The translations under genes were made by a program, and so were the position numbers. From assembly GCA_021795795.1 (NCBI GenBank), contig JAJYPA010000193.1:1-13392 (forward strand): DNA of 13,392 nucleotides, written 5' to 3'. This document shows, in pieces, positions 1 to 7,941 of the stretch. The notes beneath the pieces were generated by a model. It was not told where the DNA came from, did no database searches, and worked only from the letters and a program-made list of their open reading frames with translations. The DNA comes from Pseudomonadota bacterium (lineage in GTDB: Bacteria; Pseudomonadota; Gammaproteobacteria; Halothiobacillales; Halothiobacillaceae). Position 1 is the first letter of the stretch; each line of letters opens with the position of its first letter.

Positions 1-666
1 TACGCCTCGCTCCTGCGGCTCAAAAACCTGCCCATTGACGAGATTAAAATTGATCAAGGCTTCATCCGCGAGTTATTGAACAAACCCCAGGACCTGATCT
101 TTGTCGAGAGTCTCATCAACCTGGGTTTGGGCATGAACGTCATCATCACGGTGGAAGGGGTGGAAACCGAAGCGCACATCGCCCTTCTGCGCGAGATGGA
201 AGTCGACTACCTCCAGGGGTATGCCATTGCCAGGCCGCTGGAGGCGGGGACGGTCGCTGATTTTGTGCGCACCTTTGTCCTCGGTGCGGGGGATGCGGAC
301 ACGCCGCTGCTGGCCCTCTATCAGCATCTTGGATGGGTGCATGCGGCAGAAGAGCTCGCGATGAATCATGGGGGTTACGAAAATGCGGATGTGTCCGCCT
401 GTCCGATCACCGCCTGGCTGCACGCCCATGCGTCGGAACTGCCCGAGGTGGAGACCTTGCTGGCCGAGCACGAAGCGGTGCATGCCATGGGCCGGGAAAT
501 CCTTCAGGTACGGCAAGGCGGAACGCGCGAGGAACTTCATCGCCTGCTCGGTCAGTTGCATGGGCATAGCCATCTCTTTCAGGAAGGGTTGGGGCAGGCG
601 GTGAGGGCCATGCGGGATAACGCAGCGACCAAGGCCCTGCCTCCGTCTTCAGAGGACACCTCTTGA
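1..666 (+). CDS. EAL-domain c-di-GMP phosphodiesterase with C-terminal CZB-like zinc-binding domain (5' partial)
   Basis: The reading frame is open from base 1, so the start and the first part of the EAL domain lie outside the window. What is visible is the last third of an EAL domain: the conserved Lys of the IKID segment (46-48), the EGVET motif (154-168) and the LQGY motif (211-222). These belong to the active site of phosphodiesterases that hydrolyse c-di-GMP to pGpG, so the visible half looks catalytically intact. From about 300 onward comes a domain of about 110 residues that I match to CZB (chemoreceptor zinc-binding). It has an H-x-x-W pair (His at 325), a Cys at 400 followed by TAW, and an H-x3-H pair (469 and 481), the same 3His/1Cys pattern as the zinc site of E. 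coli DgcZ. The protein is probably cytosolic in this part and may be zinc-controlled. Whether a GGDEF or sensor domain precedes it cannot be seen. It lies 419 bp upstream of galU, so it is probably a separate unit. Confidence 0.88.
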   Translation, partial: YASLLRLKNLPIDEIKIDQGFIRELLNKPQDLIFVESLINLGLGMNVIITVEGVETEAHIALLREMEVDYLQGYAIARPLEAGTVADFVRTFVLGAGDADTPLLALYQHLGWVHAAEELAMNHGGYENADVSACPITAWLHAHASELPEVETLLAEHEAVHAMGREILQVRQGGTREELHRLLGQLHGHSHLFQEGLGQAVRAMRDNAATKALPPSSEDTS

Positions 667-1085
667 TCATTGCTACCTCAAAATCCTTATGCCATGTGAA
701 TCCCTGCTCCCGCTGGGGGCCGGGACGTAGGGTCGGCATCATATAGAGCCGAGCGTGATGCATGTTTATGCTCAGCGGTCTGTCGCCTATGTTTCGAGGA
801 GATTGCCCAGACTGAACGGCGGCGGAGCAGCAGCCTGCTGCCGGGTTGAGCAGGCAGGCATTCCATAAGGTGGAACAGGCTTGGTCGCGGCGCATCAAAG
901 GTCACCAACGAAATTTGAGGATATGCGAGGGTAATGTCAGAGGAACCAGTGGTTATGAGGTCAACGGTGGAAGCGGTTTGCACTGACATGGGTGTCATGG
1001 GCTGGCGATATGGCGGCACCGTTGGCTCGATTCTTTTGCGTGATAGAGACCACTCATTCTGCTCGCACTGTAAACAGGGATACTG
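667..1085. other. Gene-free intergenic region with hairpins, upstream of galU
   Basis: I find no convincing gene in these 419 bases on either strand. Structure is present: a hairpin with 5-bp arms TCGGC/GCCGA at 733-737 and 748-752, a perfect 15-bp palindrome (GCAGCAG C CTGCTGC, 827-841) that overlaps an alternative stem of 7 bp with a 9-base loop (GCCTGCT at 833-839, AGCAGGC at 849-855), and an interrupted palindrome TGACA-N4-TGTCA at 984-997. No T-rich tract follows any stem, so none is a standard intrinsic terminator. I could not pick a good sigma-70 promoter for galU. The region could hold a small RNA, a leader or the eroded remains of a mobile element. Confidence 0.5.
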
Positions 1086-2009
1086 ATGACAGAAATTCGC
1101 AAAGCGGTTTTCCCAGTGGCAGGGCTAGGTACTCGCCTCCTGCCAGCCACCAAGGCCAGCGCCAAGGAAATGATGCCGGTGGTGGATAAACCCCTCATCC
1201 AGTACGCAGTGGAAGAGGCCATCGCGGCTGGCTGTAATGAGCTCATCTTCATCAGCGGCCGCGGCCAGCGCGCTATTGAGGACCATTTCGACATTGTCTC
1301 CTGCGAACTGGAAAAGCAACTCGAACAGCGGGGCAAACAGGCCCTTCTGGAAGAGATGCAGGGTATCCTGCCCCCCGGTGTCAGCACCATCTTCCTGCGG
1401 CAGCCTTACCCTCTGGGCCTCGGCCACGCGGTACTCATGGCGCGCCCTGTGATCAACGATGAGCCCTTCGCCGTCCTCCTCGCCGACGATCTCGTGCTCG
1501 CCGATAAGCCGGTACTGGTGCAGATGATGGAGCAGTATCGACGCTTCCAGGTCAGCATCCTTGGCGTGCAGGAGATTCGCCGCGAAGACTCCAGCCGCTA
1601 TGGCGTCGTCGCGGCCATACCCTGGGATGACCAGGTCTACCAGGTGAGCCGCATCGTGGAAAAACCGCATCCCGAGGATGCGCCTTCCAATCTCGGCGTC
1701 GTGGGCCGCTACATCCTGCCTGCCCGAATTTTCGATTTCCTGGAAAAAACTGCCCCGGGCGCCGGCGGCGAGATCCAGCTCACCGATGGCATCGCCGAGC
1801 TTCTCGGAGAACGCCAAGTCCTTGCCTATCGTTTTGCGGGGCAGCGCTTTGACTGCGGCGACAAGCTCGGCCACCTGCAGGCGACTATCGCCTTTGCCTT
1901 GCGCCACCCGGAAGTGGGGGCTGAATTTAGTCAATACCTGAATGCGTTGTGCGCAGAGCGGCAAGCCGCATCCGCCCAACCCCGGGAGGAAGAGGCCCAT
2001 GGCGCGTAA
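1086..2009 (+). CDS. galU: UTP--glucose-1-phosphate uridylyltransferase GalU
   Basis: This enzyme converts glucose-1-phosphate and UTP to UDP-glucose and pyrophosphate in the cytosol. UDP-glucose is the direct substrate of cellulose synthase and a precursor of other surface sugars. The 307-residue length fits the bacterial GalU family (about 290-305), with a slightly longer, charged C-terminal tail. The N-terminal nucleotide-binding loop [17 protein letters not shown] (from about residue 13) is textbook GalU, followed by [12 protein letters not shown]. The metal/nucleotide motif LADD is at residues 132-135. Further conserved stretches are RIVEKP, GVVGRYI and [10 protein letters not shown]. 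The ATG at 1086 is preceded by AGGGA (1075-1079) at normal spacing, and the family motif begins close behind it, so the start is secure. The gene stands 291 bp before the cellulose operon on the same strand, which suggests a dedicated supply of substrate. The long antisense ORF across it is a shadow. Confidence 0.97.
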   Translation: MTEIRKAVFPVAGLGTRLLPATKASAKEMMPVVDKPLIQYAVEEAIAAGCNELIFISGRGQRAIEDHFDIVSCELEKQLEQRGKQALLEEMQGILPPGVSTIFLRQPYPLGLGHAVLMARPVINDEPFAVLLADDLVLADKPVLVQMMEQYRRFQVSILGVQEIRREDSSRYGVVAAIPWDDQVYQVSRIVEKPHPEDAPSNLGVVGRYILPARIFDFLEKTAPGAGGEIQLTDGIAELLGERQVLAYRFAGQRFDCGDKLGHLQATIAFALRHPEVGAEFSQYLNALCAERQAASAQPREEEAHGA

Positions 2010-2169
2010 AGGCGTGGATATAACACGGAGGGAACAGTTAGCATGGCCGAAGAGATCTGAAACTATCGTGGAAGCCAAAGCCGATAGGGTAGGGTGTAGG
2101 CAACAGATGAGTGATGTGGTCGGGATGCCTGCATTCAAAAAAGTGGACAAAATGCTACAGGTAGACTAA
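1999..2169 (+). CDS. Possible small ORF of unknown function (56 residues)
   Basis: An ATG at 1999 overlaps the last 11 bases of galU and opens a 56-residue frame that starts [16 protein letters not shown] and ends at TAA 2169. It has a strong purine-rich ribosome-binding sequence (GGGAGGA, 1984-1990) at acceptable spacing, which also lies inside galU. The predicted peptide is basic, has no signal peptide or membrane segment, and I do not recognise it. It may be a translationally coupled small protein, or simply chance: the AGGA-rich stretch encodes the acidic GalU tail (REEE) in any case. Conservation in relatives would be needed to call it a gene. Confidence 0.25.
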   Translation: MARKGVDITRREQLAWPKRSETIVEAKADRVGCRQQMSDVVGMPAFKKVDKMLQVD

Positions 2170-2172
2170 ATA
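2144..2172 (+). promoter_or_regulatory. Weak candidate sigma-70 promoter for the cellulose operon
   Basis: TGGACA at 2144-2149 matches the -35 consensus at five of six bases, and a 17-base spacer leads to TAAATA at 2167-2172, a poor -10 match (three of six). It would give an untranslated leader of about 120 bases before bcsQ. It is the best candidate I can see in the gap between galU and bcsQ, but it is far from certain. Confidence 0.2.
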
Positions 2173-2300
2173 TGGCCTCAGAGTAGTGAAATTGAGTTGA
2201 TGCAGTCTGGACACATGTGGCGTGGGTGCGCGCTCACCTTGTGGTGGTGAGGGAAGCAACTCGGATTCGCGGGTAATAGGTACGTTTTGGGAGGTGAGCT
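2173..2300 (+). promoter_or_regulatory. Leader region of bcsQ with a hairpin and a strong ribosome-binding site
   Basis: These bases hold no gene. A stem-loop is formed by CTCACC (2233-2238) and GGTGAG (2246-2251) with a 7-base loop; there is no T tract, so it is not an intrinsic terminator. A strong Shine-Dalgarno sequence GGGAGGTG (2289-2296) lies just before the ATG at 2301 and fixes the bcsQ start. I looked for a c-di-GMP (GEMM) riboswitch, which would make sense here, and did not find its conserved core. Confidence 0.5.
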
Positions 2301-3503
2301 ATGACGAAGGTGCGATCCGATATTACTAGATTGTTTGGTGCCGTGGGCGCGGATAGCGGTGCCAGCTATCAGGAGTTTCCTCGTGATATTGCTAGCCGCC
2401 TGGAAGTCGCCTCAGCTTCTGTTCCCATGCCACCCCCCCCCTCCGCAGAGGCACTAGAGGCACTAAGTAGTAGCGGTCAGGTTGAAAACCTAACACAAGA
2501 GGATTTCACAGAACGTGTAAGTCAAAACGCACCGGTTATGCTCCATAAGGGAAAAACTGTCCAGGCTGAGGCTGCGGGAAAGCCAAGCAGTGGCATTGAG
2601 GAAGTCTCTATCCCTAGCGCCCGCCAACACCCCAGGGAGATAGCCAGTAATCCTCCTGATTCCAGCGGGTTTTCCATGTTGCATTTTCTATCCAACAAGA
2701 CGCCAACGTTAGAGGCAACACCCAAACCAGGGCGGCGCATACCCCGCGTGGCGATATACTCCCCCTTGGGCGGGGCGGGTTGCAGCACTATCGCCGCTGG
2801 CCTTGCCTGGCTATTGGCCAATAACGATCAGTCATCCTTGATTGTTGATCTTGGCGGTGCAGGGATGGCGCGTCTCTTTTTCGGAATGCAAGGCGAGGAG
2901 TTGGAGGGTAATGCGTCATGGAATGTGACCGTTGGGAACCTCTCTGAGGGCGCTCGCCTTTCAGGGTTGGTGAGTGCCGGTCGGCGTGAAGCCGAGGCGA
3001 TGGCCGACGCTGTGCTGCCGTGGGTCGACGGGGGCGCATTTCCCAAAGAAGCAGCCCCTCTCGTGGATCGCCTGGGGAGGCCGGGTTGGGTGATTTTTGA
3101 TGTGGCTTCCGCCCGATTCGATCTGTTGGATATCCTCATCAGCCAAGTAGACCTGCTCGTGGTTCCCTTACGGGTGGGTTTGGAGACCGTTTTGGCCATC
3201 GAGGAGATGCAGAAAGAGGTAAAAGCCGCCAAACCGACCAAAAATGGTGGCTCACCGCAATGTCTTTATGTCCTCAACCAGTTTGAAGCAGAAAACCCGC
3301 TGCATCTGGAGATTGCGAGGATGCTTCATCAGGATTTCGGCGCATTGGTCGCCACCCAGCCTATACCGAGAGATCCAGGATTAAGCCAGGCGCTCGCCGA
3401 AAGTAAGCCGTTCAGCAGCTCGTTATTTGTCGATCATCCTGACGGGCTTTTATCTCTGCTGCTGCGCTGTTCCCTAACATCACTCTCAGCGATGAACGCC
3501 TAG
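2301..3503 (+). CDS. bcsQ: BcsQ-type ParA/MinD-like ATPase with BcsR/BcsP-like N-terminus
   Basis: BcsQ is a ParA/MinD-family protein that helps assemble and localise the cellulose synthase at the inner membrane. The 400-residue product is much longer than E. coli BcsQ (about 250). Residues 6-26 (SDITRLFGAVGADSGASYQEF) resemble the start of the small partner BcsR or of BcsP. A Pro/Ser/Glu-rich linker fills about 35-145, and the ATPase domain covers about 146-395. The P-loop is degenerate: SPLGGAGCST at 154-163, with Leu in place of the signature Lys and Cys161 in place of the P-loop Lys. E. coli BcsQ also lacks that Lys (GGVGTTT), so the change is typical of the family. The Walker A' Asp is D183 (LIVDL) and the Walker B Asp D267 (VIFDV). 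A run of nine C (2433-2441) lies in the linker. The gene is 10 bp before bcsAB. The strong RBS sets the start. Confidence 0.85.
   Translation: MTKVRSDITRLFGAVGADSGASYQEFPRDIASRLEVASASVPMPPPPSAEALEALSSSGQVENLTQEDFTERVSQNAPVMLHKGKTVQAEAAGKPSSGIEEVSIPSARQHPREIASNPPDSSGFSMLHFLSNKTPTLEATPKPGRRIPRVAIYSPLGGAGCSTIAAGLAWLLANNDQSSLIVDLGGAGMARLFFGMQGEELEGNASWNVTVGNLSEGARLSGLVSAGRREAEAMADAVLPWVDGGAFPKEAAPLVDRLGRPGWVIFDVASARFDLLDILISQVDLLVVPLRVGLETVLAIEEMQKEVKAAKPTKNGGSPQCLYVLNQFEAENPLHLEIARMLHQDFGALVATQPIPRDPGLSQALAESKPFSSSLFVDHPDGLLSLLLRCSLTSLSAMNA
2433..2441 (+). repeat. Poly-C tract of nine inside bcsQ
   Basis: Nine consecutive C residues encode part of the Pro run at residues 44-47. Gain or loss of one C would shift the frame before the ATPase domain, so this is a candidate slippage site. 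It is the longest homopolymer I noticed in the window; a run of seven G (12046-12052) in the barrel gene is the next of note. Confidence 0.85.
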
Positions 3504-3513
3504 AAAGGTTTTT

Positions 3514-6500
3514 ATGACAGCGTCCAACCCTCTTTTTTCTCCTCCTTGGAAGGGAGGGGGCGGTGAGAGCGTGCTGGCCGCGCTGTCCGTGGTCGTGTTT
3601 TTAGTGTTGGTGGCAACAATGATTCGGGTGCCTCTTGATTGGCAGGGGCAGACGATGCTGGCCGGCTGCCTTTTCCTTTTCGCGCTCGTGTTGAACCGGC
3701 GTTCGAAGGCCCCGTGGGCCACCCTCAGCCTGGTAGGGATCTCTGTTTTCTTAACCTCTCGCTATATTTGGTGGCGGGTTACCGAAACATTGGGTATCGG
3801 CGACCCACACTATCATTGGTATGACTTTATTCCGACCTTTATCCTGTTGGCAGCCGAGAGTTACGCATGGATCACCCTGTTCCTCGGTTACATTCAGACC
3901 GCGTGGCCTTTGCAGCGCAAGCCGGTCCCGCTAACCCCCGACCCCAGGCTCTGGCCAGACGTGGACATTTATATCCCCACCTACAATGAACCGTTGAGTG
4001 TCGTCAGATCCACCGTGATTGCCTCCCTCACCATCGACTGGCCGGAGGATAAGCTGCATGTCTACATTCTCGATGACGGCACTCGGGATGAATTCCGAGA
4101 CTTTGCTGCGCAAATCGGCGCCAACTACATTACGAGAACCGAGCATAGCCATGCAAAGGCTGGCAATCTCAACCATGCCATGACCCTGACGAATGGCGGA
4201 TATATCGCTATTTTTGATTGCGACCATATCCCTGCCCGCTCTTTTCTGCAGATCACCATGGGCTGGATGGAACGCGACCCACGCATCGCGCTCCTACAGA
4301 CACCGCATCACTTCTATTCACCGGATCCATTCGAGCGCAACCTGGAACTCTTTCACCTGGTTCCCAATGAAGGGGAGCTCTTTTACGGTTTGATCCAGGA
4401 TGGTAACGATCTCTGGGATGCGACATTTTTCTGCGGATCTTGTGCGGTGTTACGCCGCGATGCTCTGCAGGAGATTGGCGGCATCGCCGTGGAGACGGTG
4501 ACGGAGGATGCGCACACAGCGCTGAAGCTGCAACGATGCGGCTGGAAGACCGCTTATCTGAATATTCCCCAAGCCGCTGGCCTGGCCACAGAAAACCTTG
4601 CCAGTCATGTGGGACAGCGCATTCGTTGGGCGCGGGGCATGGCACAAATATTCCGGGTGGACAATCCATTGCTCGGCAAAGGCTTGAGCGGATGGCAGCG
4701 CCTCTGCTATCTGAATGCCATGGCGCATTTTTTCTTTGCTCTGCCGCGCCTCGTGTTTCTCACTGCGCCACTCGCTTATCTATTGTTTGGTCTGAAGGTG
4801 CTGGACGCCTACGCGGTAACCTTTGCCGCCTATTCCCTGCCGCACCTGTTTCTTGCCAATTTGACGAACTCGCGCATTCAGGGGCGTCACCGCTACTCAT
4901 TCTGGAACGAGGTCTATGAAACCGCGCTGGCGCCGTACATTCTTCTGCCGGTCTGGCTGGCTGTACTGAACCCGAGGCTCGGCAAGTTCAACGTCACCGC
5001 GAAAGGCGGAATCATTAAGCAAACCCATTTCGATACGCATATTGCCAAGCCCTATATGATTCTCTGGCTGGTGAACCTTGTCGGTTTGGTGGCCGCCGGA
5101 CTTCGCCTTATTCTGGAGTCATCGCCTGATGTGTCCACTATCGTCATGACCAGTTTGTGGACGCTATACAATACTGTCATCATCAGCGCGGCGATGGCGG
5201 TAGCCCGCGAAGCGCGTCAGGTCCGCAACCACGTGCGCGTTCCTGTTCACTTGCCGGCCGAGGTTATGACCAGCGCAGGGCCGATCAAGGCTATTACCCA
5301 GAACATTTCCGACGGTGGACTCCGATTGGAGACCCAGAACATGCCCACCTTGGCATCAGGAACTCCTTTCACCGTCCGTCTGTACTGGGATGCTGATTGC
5401 TACGCTTTCCCGACCAAAGTCGTTGCACAGGGACCGAATTTCCTGAGTCTGGTTTTTGGCGATCTCAATCTGCATGAACAGGCGCAATTGGTCAGTCTTC
5501 TCTATACCCGAGCTGATGCGTGGCTGGGTTGGGGCGAAGGACGAGCCGATGACCGGCCGTTAAAAAGCCTGTTGCTGGTGGGCAAGGTGGCCCTCATGGG
5601 TAGCGGAATCATGATACGAAGCCTTTTGCCATGGAGCCGGAAAGTGGTATCGGCCGCCACTGCCGGTCTTGCTTTAACCGCCATGCTAGTAGCGCTATCT
5701 GGCCCGCGGGCACAGGCGGCTGGATCTGGCGCAACATCACCTACGGTGGCCAAGTCCGTAGCCACCACTTCAGCTACTCCGGCCATGCCACAAAACGCCA
5801 TAGGTACTTTCAGTAAATCCTGGACGCTCCCCGAGCTTGGCCTTCCGCAAGGCTTGCACCTTACCGGCATCAGTGGTCTGCAAACGGTATATTTGAATAT
5901 TCCCGGCAATGAACTGGTTCAGTCCGCCAGCGTGACGGTTCGATTTCGCTATTCTCCTGGTCTTTTGTCCCGGATCAGCCAGATCAATCTGGTCCTGAAC
6001 GATAGCGTCATCGCTTCCTGGCCCGTTCCAGAGAACGGCCTGCCAGGCGCTATTCAGACCTTCACCGTCCCGGTCAATCCTTTCCTCATCGAAACGTACA
6101 ACCACATTGGTTTTCAGTTGATCGGTCACTACACCATGCAATGCGAGGACCCTGCCAACTCCACATTGTGGGCTGATATCCTTCCCCAGACCCATATTCA
6201 GGTCGCCGGCACCCTGCTGAATCTTCCCGATCAGCTTTCGCTGCTTCCCGCTCCATTCTATTACCGTGCCGGCCAGGGTTCGGTCACCGTACCCTTTTTT
6301 GTCGTGTATGGAACCGCTGCTCCGCACACCTTGGAAGCGGCTGGTGTGATCGCCTCCTGGTTCGGTGTACTCGCGGATTATCGGCCCGTCCGCTTTCCGG
6401 TATCCATGAATAATCTGCCGAAAGGCAATGCCGTAGTTTTCATCGACACGAGCAATGGTATTCCCGCGGCCTTACAGGATATGAACTTACCCGCGACCAA

Positions 6501-7941
6501 CGGTCCGACCATAGCCGTGCGCAGTAATCCGGCAGATCCATCCGCCAAGTTGTTGTTGATCATGGGGGAGAATGGCAAGCAACTGCTCATGGCAGCGCAG
6601 GCTCTAGTGCTCGGGCATTATGCCACTGGGGGGTCTACGGCTGAAATTGAGAATTTCGCACTGCCAGCACCCAGAAAGGCCGATGACGCACCTAGATGGC
6701 TCAGTACGAGGCACCCCACCAAGCTCGGGGCCATAGCTGCCAAAGATTCCTTGCAGGTGCAATATGCCGGTGATGTGAATGTCCCCTTTCGCGTGGCTCC
6801 TGATCTCTTCTTCTGGGGCATCAAGGACGTTCCATTGCATCTGCGTTATACCTACAATCCAGGACCTATCGGGAATCAATCCTCCTTGGTCCTGAATATG
6901 AACAATCAGTTTACCGGGGCCGTCGGCCTACCGGGAGGCAAAGGAAAAGCCTCCGGAGTCCTGCAACACGACTTCGCTATCCCGTCCACCCGGATACAGC
7001 CACTGGACAACACCCTGAACTTCTTTTTTGGGTTTCAGGTTGCCAAAAAGGGGCCGTGTCAAGATACGATGCCCGACACCCTGCGAGGCGCAGTACTCCC
7101 GGATTCGTATCTGGATCTGTCTGGAGTGCCGCACTTCACGCGGTTGCCAAACCTCGCCTTGCTGGCCAATGGCGGTTATCCCTTTACCCGCTATGCGGAC
7201 CTATCGCACACCGCCGTGGTAATGCCAAAAACTGCCGATGATTCTGCCGTGGCAACCTACCTGGACCTGCTGGGTCAATTTGGGGCGCAAACGGGTTATC
7301 CCGCCCTCCGGGTCACGGTCGTCAATCCGGATAACGTGACCAGTGTCAAGGATAAGAATCTGATTATAATGGGAATGCCATCCGAACAGCCGCTGATACA
7401 CAACTGGGGTGGAAATCTGCCGTTGGTGGTTACGGGCACTGGGGTACATATCCAAAACCTGCAGGGACCGTTTTCTCGCCTAACGAATGATTTGCCATGG
7501 TGGGATCAATCACCAGGAAGTAGAACCTATGGTGCAGGAGCGCTCGGTCAGTTTCTTGCCCAGGAAACAACCCCGGCAGCCCTCATGGAAGAGATCATAT
7601 CCCCTTTGCAGGCGAACCGAGTGGCACTTTTCATGATGGCCAAGAACAATCAGGATTGGCATCTCATGACCAGTACGCTGCTGGATGGCGCGCTCCGGTC
7701 CAAGATATTTGGCAACCTTTCTCTTTTTTCGACAGATGACAGCAGCCCTCGTTCCTTTATTCTGTCGGCACCCTATATGGATGTAGGCCATTTGCCTTTC
7801 TGGACCTGGTTATTCTGGCGGCTTAACCATGCCCCGTGGCTGGTCGCCGGGATCATCGCTGCAGGTACCGCAGCGCTTGGGGTGATCCTGACCGCATGGT
7901 TGCGGCGCCGGGCCAATCGTCGACTCCATAGCGACACATGA
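3514..7941 (+). CDS. bcsAB: Fused cellulose synthase catalytic and periplasmic subunits BcsA-BcsB
   Basis: One 1475-residue chain joins BcsA, which polymerises UDP-glucose into beta-1,4-glucan and pushes it across the inner membrane, to BcsB, its periplasmic guide. The BcsA half (about 1-705) has N-terminal membrane helices, then a GT2 domain with DDG (187-189), DCD (235-237), FFCGS (305-309), TED (330-332) and QRIRW (368-372), further helices, the gating loop FNVTAK (492-497), and a PilZ domain with R571-x3-R575 and N597-x-S599-x2-G602 for c-di-GMP. All catalytic and allosteric motifs are present. A hydrophobic stretch at about 712-733, ending in RAQAAG, resembles the ancestral BcsB signal peptide and marks the junction. 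The BcsB half contains Cys877 and Cys1182 and ends in a membrane anchor (about 1442-1463) with an Arg-rich cytosolic tail. Similar fusions are known as AcsAB in Komagataeibacter. AAAGG at 3504-3508 supports the ATG at 3514. Confidence 0.96.
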   Translation: MTASNPLFSPPWKGGGGESVLAALSVVVFLVLVATMIRVPLDWQGQTMLAGCLFLFALVLNRRSKAPWATLSLVGISVFLTSRYIWWRVTETLGIGDPHYHWYDFIPTFILLAAESYAWITLFLGYIQTAWPLQRKPVPLTPDPRLWPDVDIYIPTYNEPLSVVRSTVIASLTIDWPEDKLHVYILDDGTRDEFRDFAAQIGANYITRTEHSHAKAGNLNHAMTLTNGGYIAIFDCDHIPARSFLQITMGWMERDPRIALLQTPHHFYSPDPFERNLELFHLVPNEGELFYGLIQDGNDLWDATFFCGSCAVLRRDALQEIGGIAVETVTEDAHTALKLQRCGWKTAYLNIPQAAGLATENLASHVGQRIRWARGMAQIFRVDNPLLGKGLSGWQRLCYLNAMAHFFFALPRLVFLTAPLAYLLFGLKVLDAYAVTFAAYSLPHLFLANLTNSRIQGRHRYSFWNEVYETALAPYILLPVWLAVLNPRLGKFNVTAKGGIIKQTHFDTHIAKPYMILWLVNLVGLVAAGLRLILESSPDVSTIVMTSLWTLYNTVIISAAMAVAREARQVRNHVRVPVHLPAEVMTSAGPIKAITQNISDGGLRLETQNMPTLASGTPFTVRLYWDADCYAFPTKVVAQGPNFLSLVFGDLNLHEQAQLVSLLYTRADAWLGWGEGRADDRPLKSLLLVGKVALMGSGIMIRSLLPWSRKVVSAATAGLALTAMLVALSGPRAQAAGSGATSPTVAKSVATTSATPAMPQNAIGTFSKSWTLPELGLPQGLHLTGISGLQTVYLNIPGNELVQSASVTVRFRYSPGLLSRISQINLVLNDSVIASWPVPENGLPGAIQTFTVPVNPFLIETYNHIGFQLIGHYTMQCEDPANSTLWADILPQTHIQVAGTLLNLPDQLSLLPAPFYYRAGQGSVTVPFFVVYGTAAPHTLEAAGVIASWFGVLADYRPVRFPVSMNNLPKGNAVVFIDTSNGIPAALQDMNLPATNGPTIAVRSNPADPSAKLLLIMGENGKQLLMAAQALVLGHYATGGSTAEIENFALPAPRKADDAPRWLSTRHPTKLGAIAAKDSLQVQYAGDVNVPFRVAPDLFFWGIKDVPLHLRYTYNPGPIGNQSSLVLNMNNQFTGAVGLPGGKGKASGVLQHDFAIPSTRIQPLDNTLNFFFGFQVAKKGPCQDTMPDTLRGAVLPDSYLDLSGVPHFTRLPNLALLANGGYPFTRYADLSHTAVVMPKTADDSAVATYLDLLGQFGAQTGYPALRVTVVNPDNVTSVKDKNLIIMGMPSEQPLIHNWGGNLPLVVTGTGVHIQNLQGPFSRLTNDLPWWDQSPGSRTYGAGALGQFLAQETTPAALMEEIISPLQANRVALFMMAKNNQDWHLMTSTLLDGALRSKIFGNLSLFSTDDSSPRSFILSAPYMDVGHLPFWTWLFWRLNHAPWLVAGIIAAGTAALGVILTAWLRRRANRRLHSDT
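3541..3560. repeat. Imperfect palindrome in the first codons of bcsAB
   Basis: CCTCCTTGGAAGGGAGG, with flanking C/T-rich and G-rich arms, forms an imperfect inverted repeat that encodes the residues FSPPWKGGGG right after the start. Such PPWKGG-coding sequences are often dispersed palindromic repeats in bacterial genomes. No second copy occurs in this window, so the repeat nature is an inference. Confidence 0.4.

Noticed and set aside
693..780. Minus-strand peptide containing QREQGFT, like a type IV prepilin cleavage site
   Set aside because: No hydrophobic pilin helix follows the FT, and the frame continues into the shadow of the EAL gene.
967..983. Possible sigma-54 promoter before galU (TGG...TTGCA)
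   Set aside because: Only nine bases separate GG and GC where ten are needed, and the CAC after GG is missing.
1125..2150. 341-codon open frame on the minus strand across galU
   Set aside because: It lies opposite a clear GalU gene, has no recognisable protein family, and is explained by the GC-rich codon bias of the sense strand.
2010..2300. Possible c-di-GMP (GEMM) riboswitch in the leader of the cellulose operon
   Set aside because: Fragments such as CCAAAGCC resemble the core, but the ordered conserved blocks and the tetraloop helix are not present.
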